Shown here: positions 42,975-52,218 of the stretch, piece after piece
How the letters are laid out: each line of letters opens with the position of its first letter
Position numbering within the stretch: the stretch's first letter is position 1
NCBI RefSeq assembly: GCF_000285515.1
Contig: NZ_HE610957.1
Coordinates: forward strand, 1,558,085 to 1,622,084
Direction of reading: 5' to 3'
Source: Paenibacillus senegalensis JC66
Lineage (GTDB): Bacteria > Bacillota > Bacilli > Paenibacillales > NBRC-103111
DNA length: 64,000 bases
Translations under genes and position numbers: made by a program
The notes under the pieces: generated by a model
The model's database searches: none
What the model was told of the DNA's origin: nothing
What the model saw: the letters and a program-made list of their open reading frames with translations, nothing else

Positions 42975-44540
42975 TTATAGTTTATCCGGCCGGTTCGTGA
43001 CCCAAACGGATTCGCCGGCTTCCTGTCCGTTAACCGGCCACCAGGAAAAACCGTCGCGGGCCAGCAGCTCCTCCGCTCCCTTTGGCCCCCACGAGCCTGC
43101 GGCGTAGGTTTCCAAATCGCGATCATCTTCCGACCAGGCCGCAGCAATCCGGTCTACGAATTTCCAAGCAAGCGCGACCTCATCCCATCTCGTAAAGTAA
43201 GTAGAGTCTCCTCTCGCCGCATCATACAGCAGGCGTTCATAAGCTTCCGGAGTGTTAAGTCCTACCTGGCAGCTTTGGCAAAAATCCATGGCGACCGGAA
43301 TGATCGCTCCTTCGGAGCCGGGGTTCTTGGCATTGATTTTAATATAAATCCCTTCCATAGGCTGCACCCGGAATACAAGCAGATTCGGCTGCAGATTCGT
43401 TTTATGCGCGTGGTAGATGTTATCCGGCATGTTCTTGAATTCCACTACGACCTCAGTTGTCTTCAGCGGAAGTCTCTTGCCTGTGCGGATGTAGAAAGGA
43501 ACTCCGGCCCAGCGGAAATTGTCAACATACACCTTGGCTGCGAAATATGTTTCCGTAACCGAAGCCGGATGGACTTTGTCTTCTTCGCGATAGCCTTGCA
43601 CAAGCTTGCCGTTATGCATCCCCTCTGTATATTGGCCGCGCACCACATGCTGGCGAATTTCTTCCCTGGTGGTGAACGGACGCAAAGATCTCAGCACCTT
43701 AACCTTCTCATCCCGGATGTCCTCCGGAAGCAGCCGGCTGGGAGGCTCCATCGCCATCATCGTGACCATCTGCAGCATATGATTCTGCCCCATATCCCGC
43801 AGCGCGCCGGAGTGATCGTAATATCCGCCTCTTTCTTCAACACCTACTGTTTCGCTTAACGTGATCTGAATGTTCGCAATATATTTATTGTTCCACAAAG
43901 GTTCAAAGAAGGCGTTAGCGAAGCGGATAACATCAATATTCTGCACCATTTCCTTACCCAGGTAGTGGTCGATCCGATAAATTTCATGTTCTTCAAACAC
44001 TCCGCGGATCTCTTTGTTTAACTTTTCCGCCGAAGGAAGGTCGAAGCCGAACGGCTTCTCGATGACCAGCCGGTGCCAGCCTTCACACTCGAGCAGTCCT
44101 CCAGCCTTTAAATTATGCGCCACACTGCCGAACAGATCGGGCGCCAGAGCCAAATAGAACAAGCGGTTGCCGGCAATCCCGAATTTCTTCTCCAGCTGAT
44201 TGGCCGTACCCTGCAGCTGCTTGAAATCCTCCACCCGGTTAATATCAAGCGATAAGTAAACGAAATGCTGGACGAAGCGCCTCCACTCTTCCGTATCCTC
44301 GGACACTTTGTATCTCGCGAATTCCTGAATGGAGCGGTAAACATCTTCATGAAACTGCTCCGGACTCCGCTCTCTTCTAGCCAGGCCGACAACAGCAAAT
44401 TTCTCGGAGAGCTTCCCTTCCCGGTACAGGCTGTACAGGGCGGGAAACAGCTTTCTTCTGGCCAAATCTCCCGTTGCTCCAAATATAAAAAAAACCACTC
44501 CGGATTGTTTAACGGCTTCCTGATTGGTCTCCAACATCAT
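42975..44540 (-). CDS. zwf: Glucose-6-phosphate 1-dehydrogenase
   Basis: 521 residues. NADP-binding GATGDLARRKLFPALY, active site RIDHYLGKEMVQN, and WEGVPF-like substrate site (FRWAGVPFYIRTGKRL). First enzyme of the oxidative pentose phosphate pathway, making NADPH. The ATG at 44540 follows AAGGA; an earlier ATG at 44642 gives an unlikely 34-residue extension. No 6-phosphogluconolactonase gene is next to it. Confidence 0.97.
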   Translation of the reverse strand: MMLETNQEAVKQSGVVFFIFGATGDLARRKLFPALYSLYREGKLSEKFAVVGLARRERSPEQFHEDVYRSIQEFARYKVSEDTEEWRRFVQHFVYLSLDINRVEDFKQLQGTANQLEKKFGIAGNRLFYLALAPDLFGSVAHNLKAGGLLECEGWHRLVIEKPFGFDLPSAEKLNKEIRGVFEEHEIYRIDHYLGKEMVQNIDVIRFANAFFEPLWNNKYIANIQITLSETVGVEERGGYYDHSGALRDMGQNHMLQMVTMMAMEPPSRLLPEDIRDEKVKVLRSLRPFTTREEIRQHVVRGQYTEGMHNGKLVQGYREEDKVHPASVTETYFAAKVYVDNFRWAGVPFYIRTGKRLPLKTTEVVVEFKNMPDNIYHAHKTNLQPNLLVFRVQPMEGIYIKINAKNPGSEGAIIPVAMDFCQSCQVGLNTPEAYERLLYDAARGDSTYFTRWDEVALAWKFVDRIAAAWSEDDRDLETYAAGSWGPKGAEELLARDGFSWWPVNGQEAGESVWVTNRPDKL

Positions 44541-44890
44541 GCATCTTCCTTTTTTTAAAATAGTGGTAGAGCTTTTGAAACGTTGCTTTCCGCCGATTAA
44601 CGAACTTGCACACAACCGTTTATTATCAAACGATCCCGTCAATGATCACGATAGTGCCGCTTGGAACAGGCTTGGTGAATTTTTGCAGTTATTGAATTAT
44701 AATGTCCAGTTTAGCATAACCTTACCGGAATCGTCATTAAGCTTTTTATGAATTTGCAAGGAAAACGCTTACTAAATAAAGCAGCGCCAAAAAAATGGGC
44801 GGGCACCCCCGGTAAACGTCTACTCCATTAATGGGCTAAATGAATATAGTGAGGTGTGAGGTTATATTTTCCAGGAGGTGTTCCAAGCTC
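44541..44890. other. Divergent intergenic region
   Basis: 350 bp between zwf and the Sm-like gene. TATAAT occurs at 44697-44702 on both strands but no well-spaced -35 box was found. No gene supported. Confidence 0.4.
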
Positions 44891-45307
44891 ATGCACAGGA
44901 TTTATCCAATCACGGAGGAAGCGTGTAAGCCGTTTTGGGGAAGGCCGGTAATGGTCGTAATGAATGATGGAACCCGGCATATCGGTACATTAAGCGGGAT
45001 CGTTAAAAATCAGCTGATCCTGAATGATGAATCGGGCAATCCCTACAGTCTGTCATACCCTGCGGATCATAAAACGGGGAAATCGAGCAAACGGGCAAAA
45101 TTGAATGCGAAAGCCGGAGGAAAGAACAAGAAGACGAAATCCGGGGAAGCCACCGTTTCTGCTTATAGCCCCGGCCCCGTATTTGAAGACGGTGCTTACG
45201 GTCCGCAGCGTTGGCAAGGATACGGATACAGGCCCTTCCCTTATTTTGGTGAACGGCTGGCTCTCGACCTCGCCGCCATTGCTCTTCTTTTTCTAATCTT
45301 TATTTAA
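44891..45307 (+). CDS. Hypothetical protein with Sm-like N-domain and C-terminal membrane helix
   Basis: 138 residues from the ATG at 44891, 11 nt after AGGAGGTG. The N-terminal GRPVMVVMNDGTRHIGTLSG, then QLILND, resembles the Sm1 strand pattern of the Sm/LSm fold. A lysine-rich linker (KSSKRAKLNAKAGGKNKK) follows, and one hydrophobic C-terminal helix (LALDLAAIALLFLIFI) probably anchors it. Function unknown; RNA binding is an inference. Confidence 0.65.
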   Translation: MHRIYPITEEACKPFWGRPVMVVMNDGTRHIGTLSGIVKNQLILNDESGNPYSLSYPADHKTGKSSKRAKLNAKAGGKNKKTKSGEATVSAYSPGPVFEDGAYGPQRWQGYGYRPFPYFGERLALDLAAIALLFLIFI

Positions 45308-45471
45308 ACAGATCTCAACTAATCCAATCGTGAAGTTGGGTCCAGTCGAGAATTTGCGGGAGAGACCGGGATAGCCTTGTGGAGCCAAGAGTTGTTCCGG
45401 TTTTTCTGGTTTTCTGCGGGGCGCTCCCTTTGTTCCAGCATCACACGGAGAATTTATTTCTGGGGCTGGAG

Positions 45472-45912
45472 CTATAGCTTTTTGCTTAGAGAATAACACT
45501 TCAAGTCGGGAAAATAGGCGGATACCGTATAACCTAGACGAGTGTAGAAACGGATAGCACCTTCATTTATCTCATCCACATACAGAGATATCGTATCGGC
45601 CTTATGGTTCTCTGCAAATCTTTCGAGTGCTTTCATCAAATCCTCTCCATAGCCGCGGCTTTGATAATTGCGGCTTACAGCCAGCATGTCGATTTTAATT
45701 TGCCCGCCGTGCTTCTGAAAGCTAAGGAAACCTGCAGGCTTACCGTTTGGGTGGCGGCAGGCAATCCAAACCTCCATTTTAGTCAATCGGCGTTCGATTT
45801 CCGCGCGGGATACGCTTGTTTCGGGTCGGACCTGAATGGCATAGGGCAGCAGTTCTTGAACAACCATCTTGTAAATAAACCGATTGTCCTTGCGGGTTCC
45901 TAATCGGATCAT
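45472..45912 (-). CDS. GNAT-family N-acetyltransferase
   Basis: 146 residues. The acetyl-CoA loop reads VSRNYQSRGYGEDLM (Q/R-x-x-G-x-G), followed by ALERFAENHKADTISLYV and AIRFYTRLGYTV. Substrate unknown. ATG at 45912 has CAGGTGA upstream. It stands alone between other transcription units. Confidence 0.88.
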   Translation of the reverse strand: MIRLGTRKDNRFIYKMVVQELLPYAIQVRPETSVSRAEIERRLTKMEVWIACRHPNGKPAGFLSFQKHGGQIKIDMLAVSRNYQSRGYGEDLMKALERFAENHKADTISLYVDEINEGAIRFYTRLGYTVSAYFPDLKCYSLSKKL

Positions 45913-46144
45913 AGCTTCACCTGCTTCTCGCTGCATTATACTAACCGTTCATACAGCTTACGCATCAGGAAAAGCTTTAGCTCTAGACCAGAGCCTCTTT
46001 CCTTCGTACACCTGTTGAATCTTGGCCGCATTTCCGTGAAGCGTCTAAAGCATTTGCAAGGTTATTGGGCCTTGGTTCATATCCGAAGTCAAAGTTTGGT
46101 GCTTTCCGCTAGACAAGCAGGTCGTTTTCAGGAGGGATACTTGC

Positions 46145-46237
46145 TTACTTGTAGTATTTTTTCTTCATCAGCCATAAGAAAGGCAAGCAAATAACAATAA
46201 TAATGGCCGCTATTCCCGCCTTCTCCATCCAGTTCAT
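46145..46237 (-). CDS. 30-aa single-helix membrane peptide
   Basis: ATG at 46237 follows GGGAAGGATGTCTTT. The peptide starts MNWMEKAGIAAIIIVICLPF and ends with KKKYYK: one helix with a positive tail. It lies just downstream of the response regulator gene on the same strand and could belong to the stress locus. No homologue known to me. Confidence 0.4.
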   Translation of the reverse strand: MNWMEKAGIAAIIIVICLPFLWLMKKKYYK

Positions 46238-46313
46238 AAAGACATCCTTCCCATTTCTTCAAATACTCGCGCTTATTTCCACTTCCGGCAACCGGAATGG
46301 GCGGCTTGGACCC

Positions 46314-46958
46314 TTATTCCGCTAAGCCTTGTTTGTAGGCATAAATAGCTGCCTGCGTGCGATCGTCCACACCCAGCTTGGCCAAAATATTAGTGACATG
46401 GAATTTGACTGTCTTAATTCCGATGAACAGCTCATCCGCAACTTCTTGATTGGACTTGCCTCGGGCAATCAAACGCAGCACTTCCATCTCTCTTTCCGTC
46501 AGGTCATGATGGGGAGCCTGCTCCTCCTTCGGCTGGCGGAATCGATTCATAATTTTAGAAGCCACCTGCGATTCGAGGATCGGCTGGCCCTTCGCAGCAG
46601 CTCGAATGGCCTGGGCAATTTCCGAGGCTCTGGATGTTTTCAGCAAATAGCTGAAAGCTCCTGCCTCCAGGACCGGGTAAATCTTCGCATCATCCAAATA
46701 GCTGGTTAAGACAATAACCTTGCAATCGGGATAAAGCTGCAGTAATTTCCGCGTTGTTTCAATTCCGTCCATCCCCTCCATGACGAGATCCATCAGTACG
46801 ATGTCCGGTTTGTACTCCTGTGCAAGCCGGATTCCTTCAGCGCCATTATTTGCCTCTCCCACCACCTCAATGCCGTCTTCTGTACCCAGCACGGCAGCTA
46901 AGCCAATGCGGACCATCTCATGATCATCTACCAGCAGTACTTTAATGGGTTGCTCCAT
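46314..46958 (-). CDS. liaR: LiaR-like response regulator (NarL/LuxR family)
   Basis: 214 residues. Receiver with [11 protein letters not shown], phosphoacceptor Asp in [14 protein letters not shown] and Lys in [10 protein letters not shown]-terminal Lux[30 protein letters not shown]. In Bacillus LiaR activates liaIH on cell-wall antibiotic stress. ATG at 46958 overlaps the kinase gene by 17 nt. Promoter targets probably lie upstream of the psp/lia genes at 51.1 kb. Confidence 0.93.
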   Translation of the reverse strand: MEQPIKVLLVDDHEMVRIGLAAVLGTEDGIEVVGEANNGAEGIRLAQEYKPDIVLMDLVMEGMDGIETTRKLLQLYPDCKVIVLTSYLDDAKIYPVLEAGAFSYLLKTSRASEIAQAIRAAAKGQPILESQVASKIMNRFRQPKEEQAPHHDLTEREMEVLRLIARGKSNQEVADELFIGIKTVKFHVTNILAKLGVDDRTQAAIYAYKQGLAE

Positions 46959-48009
46959 CGTCTTTCTTCTCTCCTTTCTCCTGTACGATCGGCACCCTGA
47001 TCTCAATTCGGGTTCCTTTATCGGGAGCCGTAATAATTTGAATGGAGCCTCCAATCTCGCTTACCCTCTCTTTCATGGAAACGAGTCCGTAGGAAGCCAT
47101 TTTCTTATCATCAAGCAAAAATCCGACCCCATTATCCCGGATCGATAAGCGGATTCCTTCCGGAGGCTTCACGAGCTTAACCTCCATGCGTGTTGCTTTG
47201 GAGTGGCGGAGCGTATTGGAAAGTGCTTCTTGCACAATACGAAACAGATGGTCCTCGATTCCTTTGGGCAATTGTATCTGTTCGTCCATCTCCCAAGCAA
47301 TCTCGATAGGCGTTTTGGCCTGCAGCTCAACCAGCAGCTCAACCAGACCTTGCGCCAAATTTTTCCCTTCCAGATGAACCGGTCTCAAGTGAAGCAGAAG
47401 AGCCCGCATTTCAGACTGGGCTACCGATGACATTTCCTCAATCAAATAAATCTGCCGCTTTGCCTTCTCGAAGTCCCGTTCCAGAATTCGCCCAACTGCC
47501 GTAGCCGTCATCGAAATCGCAAACAGCTGCTGGCTGACAGCATCGTGCAAATCTCTAGCCAGCCGTTGCCTTTCCTCTATGACGGCCGAATATCTTGCCT
47601 TTTCCGCTAATTGGGCGTTGTCATTAGACAGCCTTTGCAGAGAAGAGACCTGCTCCTCCCATTTTTCACTTACCCGATTAAGCTGCTCTCCCAGCCTGCC
47701 AATCTCATCTTCTCCGAGCGGCGGCACTTTGCGGGATAAGTTTCCTTTTTCAAACAGCATCATCACTTCCTTCAGCTGCTCGATCCTGGAGCTGATGCGG
47801 CTGGCGAGAAAATACCCGAATCCGCCTCCGATTACCATAACCGCGGCGATCAGCACAAAGCCGATCACAAGCATTTCCTTCCACGACTTAGGAGCGCTGA
47901 TATAGCCGTATGTATACAACACGTAAAGCACAACAGCGAGAAGGAGGAGACTGTATAAAATCGACTCCCCCATTGTTCTCCATACCATATTGGTCAGTCG
48001 GCTTTTCAT
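46942..48009 (-). CDS. liaS: LiaS-like sensor histidine kinase
   Basis: 355 residues. Two membrane helices (about 16-34 and 44-68) with a very short outer loop mark an intramembrane-sensing kinase; HAMP follows, then HisKA_3 with [12 protein letters not shown] and an ATPase domain with [10 protein letters not shown] and DNGVGF. It phosphorylates LiaR and is kept silent by LiaF in Bacillus. Preceded by the LiaF-like gene. Confidence 0.93.
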   Translation of the reverse strand: MKSRLTNMVWRTMGESILYSLLLLAVVLYVLYTYGYISAPKSWKEMLVIGFVLIAAVMVIGGGFGYFLASRISSRIEQLKEVMMLFEKGNLSRKVPPLGEDEIGRLGEQLNRVSEKWEEQVSSLQRLSNDNAQLAEKARYSAVIEERQRLARDLHDAVSQQLFAISMTATAVGRILERDFEKAKRQIYLIEEMSSVAQSEMRALLLHLRPVHLEGKNLAQGLVELLVELQAKTPIEIAWEMDEQIQLPKGIEDHLFRIVQEALSNTLRHSKATRMEVKLVKPPEGIRLSIRDNGVGFLLDDKKMASYGLVSMKERVSEIGGSIQIITAPDKGTRIEIRVPIVQEKGEKKDDGATH

Positions 48010-48073
48010 GTCTCCACCCCCTTATCCGTTGTCTAATTATAGTTAATAATCACTCACCTGGTATGGTGACTGA

Positions 48074-48733
48074 TCAGATCATTTTTATTTTCACGTCAGC
48101 TACAATATAGGAAAGCTCTATTTTTATGCGCTGTTCGGCGGTGTCGTAATTCGGAGATACCCATTCAACTTTATTCAGCACCCCTTCTTCCTTACGGTAA
48201 GGGAGTTGAATCAAGCCGACCATAACGGAGCTCTCCAATATTACTCCTACGTCTTCCGGAATGATCAGTTCCACATCTCCTACAATTCCCTGCAAAGCCA
48301 GGGTGATATCGCTGCCATCAAATATCGCCAGAGACACATCCATATTAACTTCTCCTACCAGAAACCAAATACTTGTGTTTTTCAGCTCCCAGGGCCCCTG
48401 GTCGTATTTAATGCTCTCCATAAAACTTTGCTTTTTAATAAAATCGGAATCCTTGTGCTGCTGTGTCGACTTTAAATAAAATAATCCAAGCGAGATAAAC
48501 ACTAGCGCCACAAGGATGGCTAATGAATCTCCTATTATAAACAAGAGACCCGCAGCCAGCAAAATATAGCCGCGTTTTTTATTTTGCGACTGAAGGTAAT
48601 AGATCCCAATAGCGATGAGAATCAGGGCGACGATAGCTTGAAACCCGAACAAATGCTGAATTAGCAAAAACACACCCGCTCCAATAAGGAGCAAATAGGT
48701 GTTTCGATTGCGGTTATTGCTCTGGCTATCCAT
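48074..48733 (-). CDS. liaF: LiaF-like membrane inhibitor protein
   Basis: 219 residues: four or so N-terminal hydrophobic segments (to about residue 85), then a cytosolic beta domain (FLVGEVNMDVSLAIFDGSD, IVGDVELIIPEDVGV) of the DUF2154/LiaF_C type that restrains LiaS. GGGAGGTG lies upstream of the ATG at 48733. First gene of the liaFSR part, separated from the psp genes by a terminator. Confidence 0.88.
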   Translation of the reverse strand: MDSQSNNRNRNTYLLLIGAGVFLLIQHLFGFQAIVALILIAIGIYYLQSQNKKRGYILLAAGLLFIIGDSLAILVALVFISLGLFYLKSTQQHKDSDFIKKQSFMESIKYDQGPWELKNTSIWFLVGEVNMDVSLAIFDGSDITLALQGIVGDVELIIPEDVGVILESSVMVGLIQLPYRKEEGVLNKVEWVSPNYDTAEQRIKIELSYIVADVKIKMI

Positions 48734-48784
48734 TTTCAGTCGCACCTCCCTCAGCCGTCTTTGAAAAATTAATCAATAGGGAGA

Positions 48785-48823
48785 AAAGCCATTTGGGCGG
48801 CCCCCGCAGCCCAATGGCTTTTT
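48785..48823. terminator. Bidirectional-looking terminator between liaH and liaF
   Basis: AAGCCATTTGGGC pairs with GCCCAATGGCTT; T run on both strands. It may cause partial termination, lowering liaFSR relative to the psp genes. Confidence 0.85.
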
Positions 48824-48861
48824 CCTTCCATAGCATATCACAATGGATAAGTCAGTCAATA

Positions 48862-49623
48862 CTATTTTGTCTCATCATCGTTATTCTCAGTCTGGGGAGC
48901 TGTCTCCACAGGGCTGGACAATCCCATTTTCTCTTTCAGTCTTTGCATTTGCTCGTCTACCTGCTGCTGCTTTGCATAATCGACAGGCGCTCCGTAAGTC
49001 CCATAGCTGCTGCTGCCATAAGAGCTGCTGCCAACGGCACCTCCCGGAATGTACGGCTTGCGGCTAACTTCAGCCTCTACTTCCATTTGCATAATTTTTT
49101 CTTCCATGCGGTGGAAGCCGCGGGACGCTTGGCCTCCATTGAGGCTGCCGTTATAGACCACCTGGGACATCTGCTTTTTAGCCTTGGCCAATTGCGCACG
49201 GGATACGAGCTCGTTGCGCTTGTTGCGCATTTTGTAGAACTCATCCTTCATTTCGTGCAGCTGACCCATCAGCTCGTCAGCTTGACTCTTGGATTGAAAG
49301 TGCATTTCTTCATACTCTGTGATCTTTTGATCGTAGTACAGCTTTTCTTCCAAAGCTTGACGGGCAATTGCTTCATGGCCGTTTTTCAGTGCCTCCGCCG
49401 CTTGTTTTTCACGATCTGCACTGTATCTGCGGGCTTCCTCTGTTCGCTGCAGCAGCTTGCGCTCGTTGGCAATTTGCTTGGCCACCGTTACTTCAGCCTG
49501 TGCGATCTCTTCCTCCATGTCCCTCAAATATTGGTTAAGCATTACAATCGGGTCTTCAACCTTGTCCAGCATTTCGTTGATCGAAGCTTTTGTCATATCT
49601 TTAATTCTAGAAAATACACCCAT
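48862..49623 (-). CDS. liaH: PspA/IM30-family protein (LiaH-like)
   Basis: 253 residues, mostly coiled coil. [20 protein letters not shown], then [16 protein letters not shown] and [15 protein letters not shown] are typical PspA/LiaH. The C-terminus has a Gly/Ser/Tyr-rich linker ([12 protein letters not shown]) and an extra helix. Forms large rings that protect the membrane under envelope stress. Confidence 0.93.
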   Translation of the reverse strand: MGVFSRIKDMTKASINEMLDKVEDPIVMLNQYLRDMEEEIAQAEVTVAKQIANERKLLQRTEEARRYSADREKQAAEALKNGHEAIARQALEEKLYYDQKITEYEEMHFQSKSQADELMGQLHEMKDEFYKMRNKRNELVSRAQLAKAKKQMSQVVYNGSLNGGQASRGFHRMEEKIMQMEVEAEVSRKPYIPGGAVGSSSYGSSSYGTYGAPVDYAKQQQVDEQMQRLKEKMGLSSPVETAPQTENNDDETK

Positions 49624-49625
49624 CT

Positions 49626-50048
49626 TTACACATCTCCCTTCTCATATTTGGCCAGTTTGGCCTTCAGTTCTTCAATTTCTTTTTGCATAGCCTTCTTCTC
49701 GATGTCTTTCATCATTTCATCCAGTTCATCCTTATCCGGCTCCTGCGGGCGTTCCCGATTCCGCCGGTGCTCGGACCGCGGATTCGTATAGCGCTCATAT
49801 CTTTCATAAGGTCTGGAACGATAAGGCTCCCTGTCCTCATAATAGTCATATGGTTCTTGAAACTTGGGCTCCAGCGGAATAATCATCGCGGCGATAAAGT
49901 ACACGAGAATCAAGGTTCCGCTAGAAAGGACGGCGGTGACTACAACGATCAGACGAAGCAGGGTGGCATCGACGTTGAACATTTCCGCTAGTCCGCCGCA
50001 TATTCCGAATAGTTTACTGTCTCTACGCGACCGGTAAAGCTTCTTCAT
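49626..50048 (-). CDS. PspC-domain membrane protein with C-terminal coiled coil
   Basis: 140 residues. The PspC domain [20 protein letters not shown] with the helix [21 protein letters not shown] occupies the first 60; an Arg/Tyr/Pro-rich linker and a coiled coil ([19 protein letters not shown]) follow. PspC proteins link membrane state to PspA. Its stop and the next gene's start are one base apart in this tightly packed operon. Confidence 0.92.
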   Translation of the reverse strand: MKKLYRSRRDSKLFGICGGLAEMFNVDATLLRLIVVVTAVLSSGTLILVYFIAAMIIPLEPKFQEPYDYYEDREPYRSRPYERYERYTNPRSEHRRNRERPQEPDKDELDEMMKDIEKKAMQKEIEELKAKLAKYEKGDV

Positions 50049-50725
50049 CAGTCGCCCCCTCCCTCCTCCTGCAGTTTCTTCTTCAACAATTCCAATTCTC
50101 TTTCCAGTGCGCTGTTCGAGCTTCTTGCTGCGCCATACATAGATTCGCGGGTGATATGGCGAACATCTCTAAGTGTGCGTGACATGGATTCCATATCTGA
50201 CACCCGGTCTTCAAGCCGGCTGAACATTCTTGCTGTCGAACCGTATTCCGAACGGTTCGCTCTCTCGTTCAGTATTTGCTGAAGCCTAGCCGACTCCATT
50301 CTCGCTTGATAGTAACTCCGCTTAGCTGCAACTTCCTGAACTTCGGAACGCAGTTCCTTGAGCTGAAGCTCCAGCTCGGCGAGCGGCTCCAATGCTTCAT
50401 CGTACAGCTCGGCATACCTTGCATAGGTCTCCTCATGCTGCATTTTATCCTGCAGAGCTATACGGGCCACTTCTTCCTCCCCGGCCTTGATGGCCAACAT
50501 AGCTTGCTGCTCTCTTTTATCTCTAAGCTCTTCAGCCGTACGATATTGTCTTCTCAGCGATTCGGCGTGTCTGGCACATTCTGCATACAATCTTTCAGCA
50601 TCTTCAATCTGTCTCTTGCGCTCAGCCAAATACTGATCGATCAGCCGCACCGGGTCTTCGCAGCTTTCAAGTTTATCATTCAGAGTAGCGACGGTAATAT
50701 CCCGCATTCGCCTTAATATGCTCAT
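50048..50725 (-). CDS. Second PspA/IM30-family protein
   Basis: 225 residues. MSILRRMRDITVATLNDKLE and CEDPVRLIDQYLAERKRQIE mirror the PspA N-terminus, and the rest is long heptad-rich helix ending in ELELLKKKLQEEGGGD. Diverged from the LiaH-like copy downstream, so not a recent duplication. The two may form mixed assemblies (inference). First part of the operon after the LiaI-like gene. Confidence 0.92.
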   Translation of the reverse strand: MSILRRMRDITVATLNDKLESCEDPVRLIDQYLAERKRQIEDAERLYAECARHAESLRRQYRTAEELRDKREQQAMLAIKAGEEEVARIALQDKMQHEETYARYAELYDEALEPLAELELQLKELRSEVQEVAAKRSYYQARMESARLQQILNERANRSEYGSTARMFSRLEDRVSDMESMSRTLRDVRHITRESMYGAARSSNSALERELELLKKKLQEEGGGD

Positions 50726-50775
50726 AGTACTTCCTCCTTTACCTAATTCAATTGCTCCCGGTCTTTAAGCCCTGG

Positions 50776-51078
50776 TTAGTAAGGGCGGCTGTTCATTTTG
50801 CTGATCATGGATACTCCGTAAGCAATCATTGCCACCGCTACGATCAGTCCAATAATCCAAGTCAGCTTGCCGATTAGAAGCATAGCTCCCAGCAGGAAGA
50901 TCACGCCTCCCAGCAGCTTCTTGCCATTCTGAAAACCTACATAGCCCAATCCAATCATCGCTATAGGAATTAAGTAACCCATCAGTCCGCCTAAGGAGAC
51001 TCCCAAGATGTTCATTACGATTAAGGCGCCGCATCCAATCAGCAGCAGGGCAAATCCGCTGGTTCCATTCAGTTTCAT
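50776..51078 (-). CDS. LiaI-like small membrane protein
   Basis: 100 residues with four hydrophobic segments starting GFALLLIGCGALIVMNILG, of the LiaI/LiaF-type transmembrane (DUF5668) class. In Bacillus LiaI anchors LiaH at the membrane. The ATG at 51078 follows GGCGGTGATGAG. It heads the psp/lia operon. Confidence 0.75.
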   Translation of the reverse strand: MKLNGTSGFALLLIGCGALIVMNILGVSLGGLMGYLIPIAMIGLGYVGFQNGKKLLGGVIFLLGAMLLIGKLTWIIGLIVAVAMIAYGVSMISKMNSRPY

Positions 51079-51437
51079 CTCATCACCGCCTTTCTTTATG
51101 CAAACTAAGTATGATGAGCTTTCGTTGCTCCCCGCACAGTACCTGAGTAAGTAAGCATCGAAGCTTCTAAGCATTTGCCCCTTGCGAAGCAGCTTTGTTG
51201 GAAGACTTTTGCCCTCCGCTTTGTGGGGGATGTTACTGCTGTTTCCTTATGTCTTTATTCTAGAACATTTTCTTATGCCCCAAAACGGACTCTCGGCGGT
51301 TTTACGACCTGGACCTAAGGCGGGGGAATAGCTGTGCTTTGGTCAATGGTGGGACTGGACCCTGCAGAGCAGGAACAAGCGCTGTGGTCTGTCCTCATAG
51401 CAAAAGACGCTGAAGGACAGCGTCTTTTGGAATCGAA
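51079..51437. other. Upstream region of the psp/lia operon
   Basis: 360 bp with the operon promoter presumably inside and, at its far end, the terminator of the ABC exporter (51402-51428). A LiaR box could not be assigned by eye. Confidence 0.4.
51402..51428 (-). terminator. Terminator of the ABC exporter operon
   Basis: AAAAGACGCTG / CAGCGTCTTTT, 5-nt loop. On the minus strand the stem ends in TTTTG. Confidence 0.85.
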
Positions 51438-52217
51438 TCATTGAATGTCTCGCTTGGCAAAGATCAGGTTGGCCAGCAGATACAAGGCGAGGATGTAGAG
51501 GAGAACAACGGTGAGCGAGAAACCAAAGGTCATTCCCGGCATAAAGGGCGAGCCGCCGCCGCTCACTGCCGGATCCTTGTCATATACACTCATGTTCAGG
51601 TTGGCAAACACGATATATTTCGACCAGCTGTAACGTCCCAGGAAAGAAGTGATTAACGTTCCTCCAAAATTAGCCACAACTGCAATACTAATCGCCAGCC
51701 CAAGGCTCTTGATCACGACTCCCAAAAAGAAGGATACCGTCATAATGAAGATAGTTCCCGGCAAGCTGTACAGCACTGACTTTAACAGCTGGCCCAATGA
51801 CAGCGCATCGCTCGGATTATTGCCAAACAGTACCAGGCCGATAACAATTGCCGAAACGATTAAAACTGCGTATGCCAGCAGCATCATCAGCAGGATAGTC
51901 AAGTATTTGGACAGCAAAACAGCCGAACGGCTGGCCGGGCGAATCAACAGCTGCTTGATGGTGCCATCCTTATATTCATCTGTAAAAATTTGGGCGCCAA
52001 TGACAACGGCGAAAATCAGAATAAAAAACTCCAGTCCAGTAATCATAAAGCCGGTGAAGCTCCGATATCCAATGCTTTCTGCCAGCTGAGTAATAAACAG
52101 AGCTACAGTCAAGCCGATCGCGAGCACAGCCACAAACAAAAAAACGAAGAAATTCCAGCTCTGCCGCTTGCTGTTTATTTTCATAATTTCATTGGCCATT
52201 AAAGAAAACAGGGTCAT
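51438..52217 (-). CDS. ABC-2 type exporter permease
   Basis: 259 residues with six hydrophobic segments (for example FFVFLFVAVLAIGLTVALFI and LTVVLLYILALYLLANLIF). The cytosolic stretch FTDEYKDGTIKQLLIRP is typical of ABC-2 permeases of the bacitracin/lantibiotic class. It is one base downstream of its ATPase gene. Substrate unknown; detoxification of cell-wall peptides fits the nearby lia locus but is a guess. Confidence 0.88.
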   Translation of the reverse strand: MTLFSLMANEIMKINSKRQSWNFFVFLFVAVLAIGLTVALFITQLAESIGYRSFTGFMITGLEFFILIFAVVIGAQIFTDEYKDGTIKQLLIRPASRSAVLLSKYLTILLMMLLAYAVLIVSAIVIGLVLFGNNPSDALSLGQLLKSVLYSLPGTIFIMTVSFFLGVVIKSLGLAISIAVVANFGGTLITSFLGRYSWSKYIVFANLNMSVYDKDPAVSGGGSPFMPGMTFGFSLTVVLLYILALYLLANLIFAKRDIQ

Positions 52218-52218
52218 T

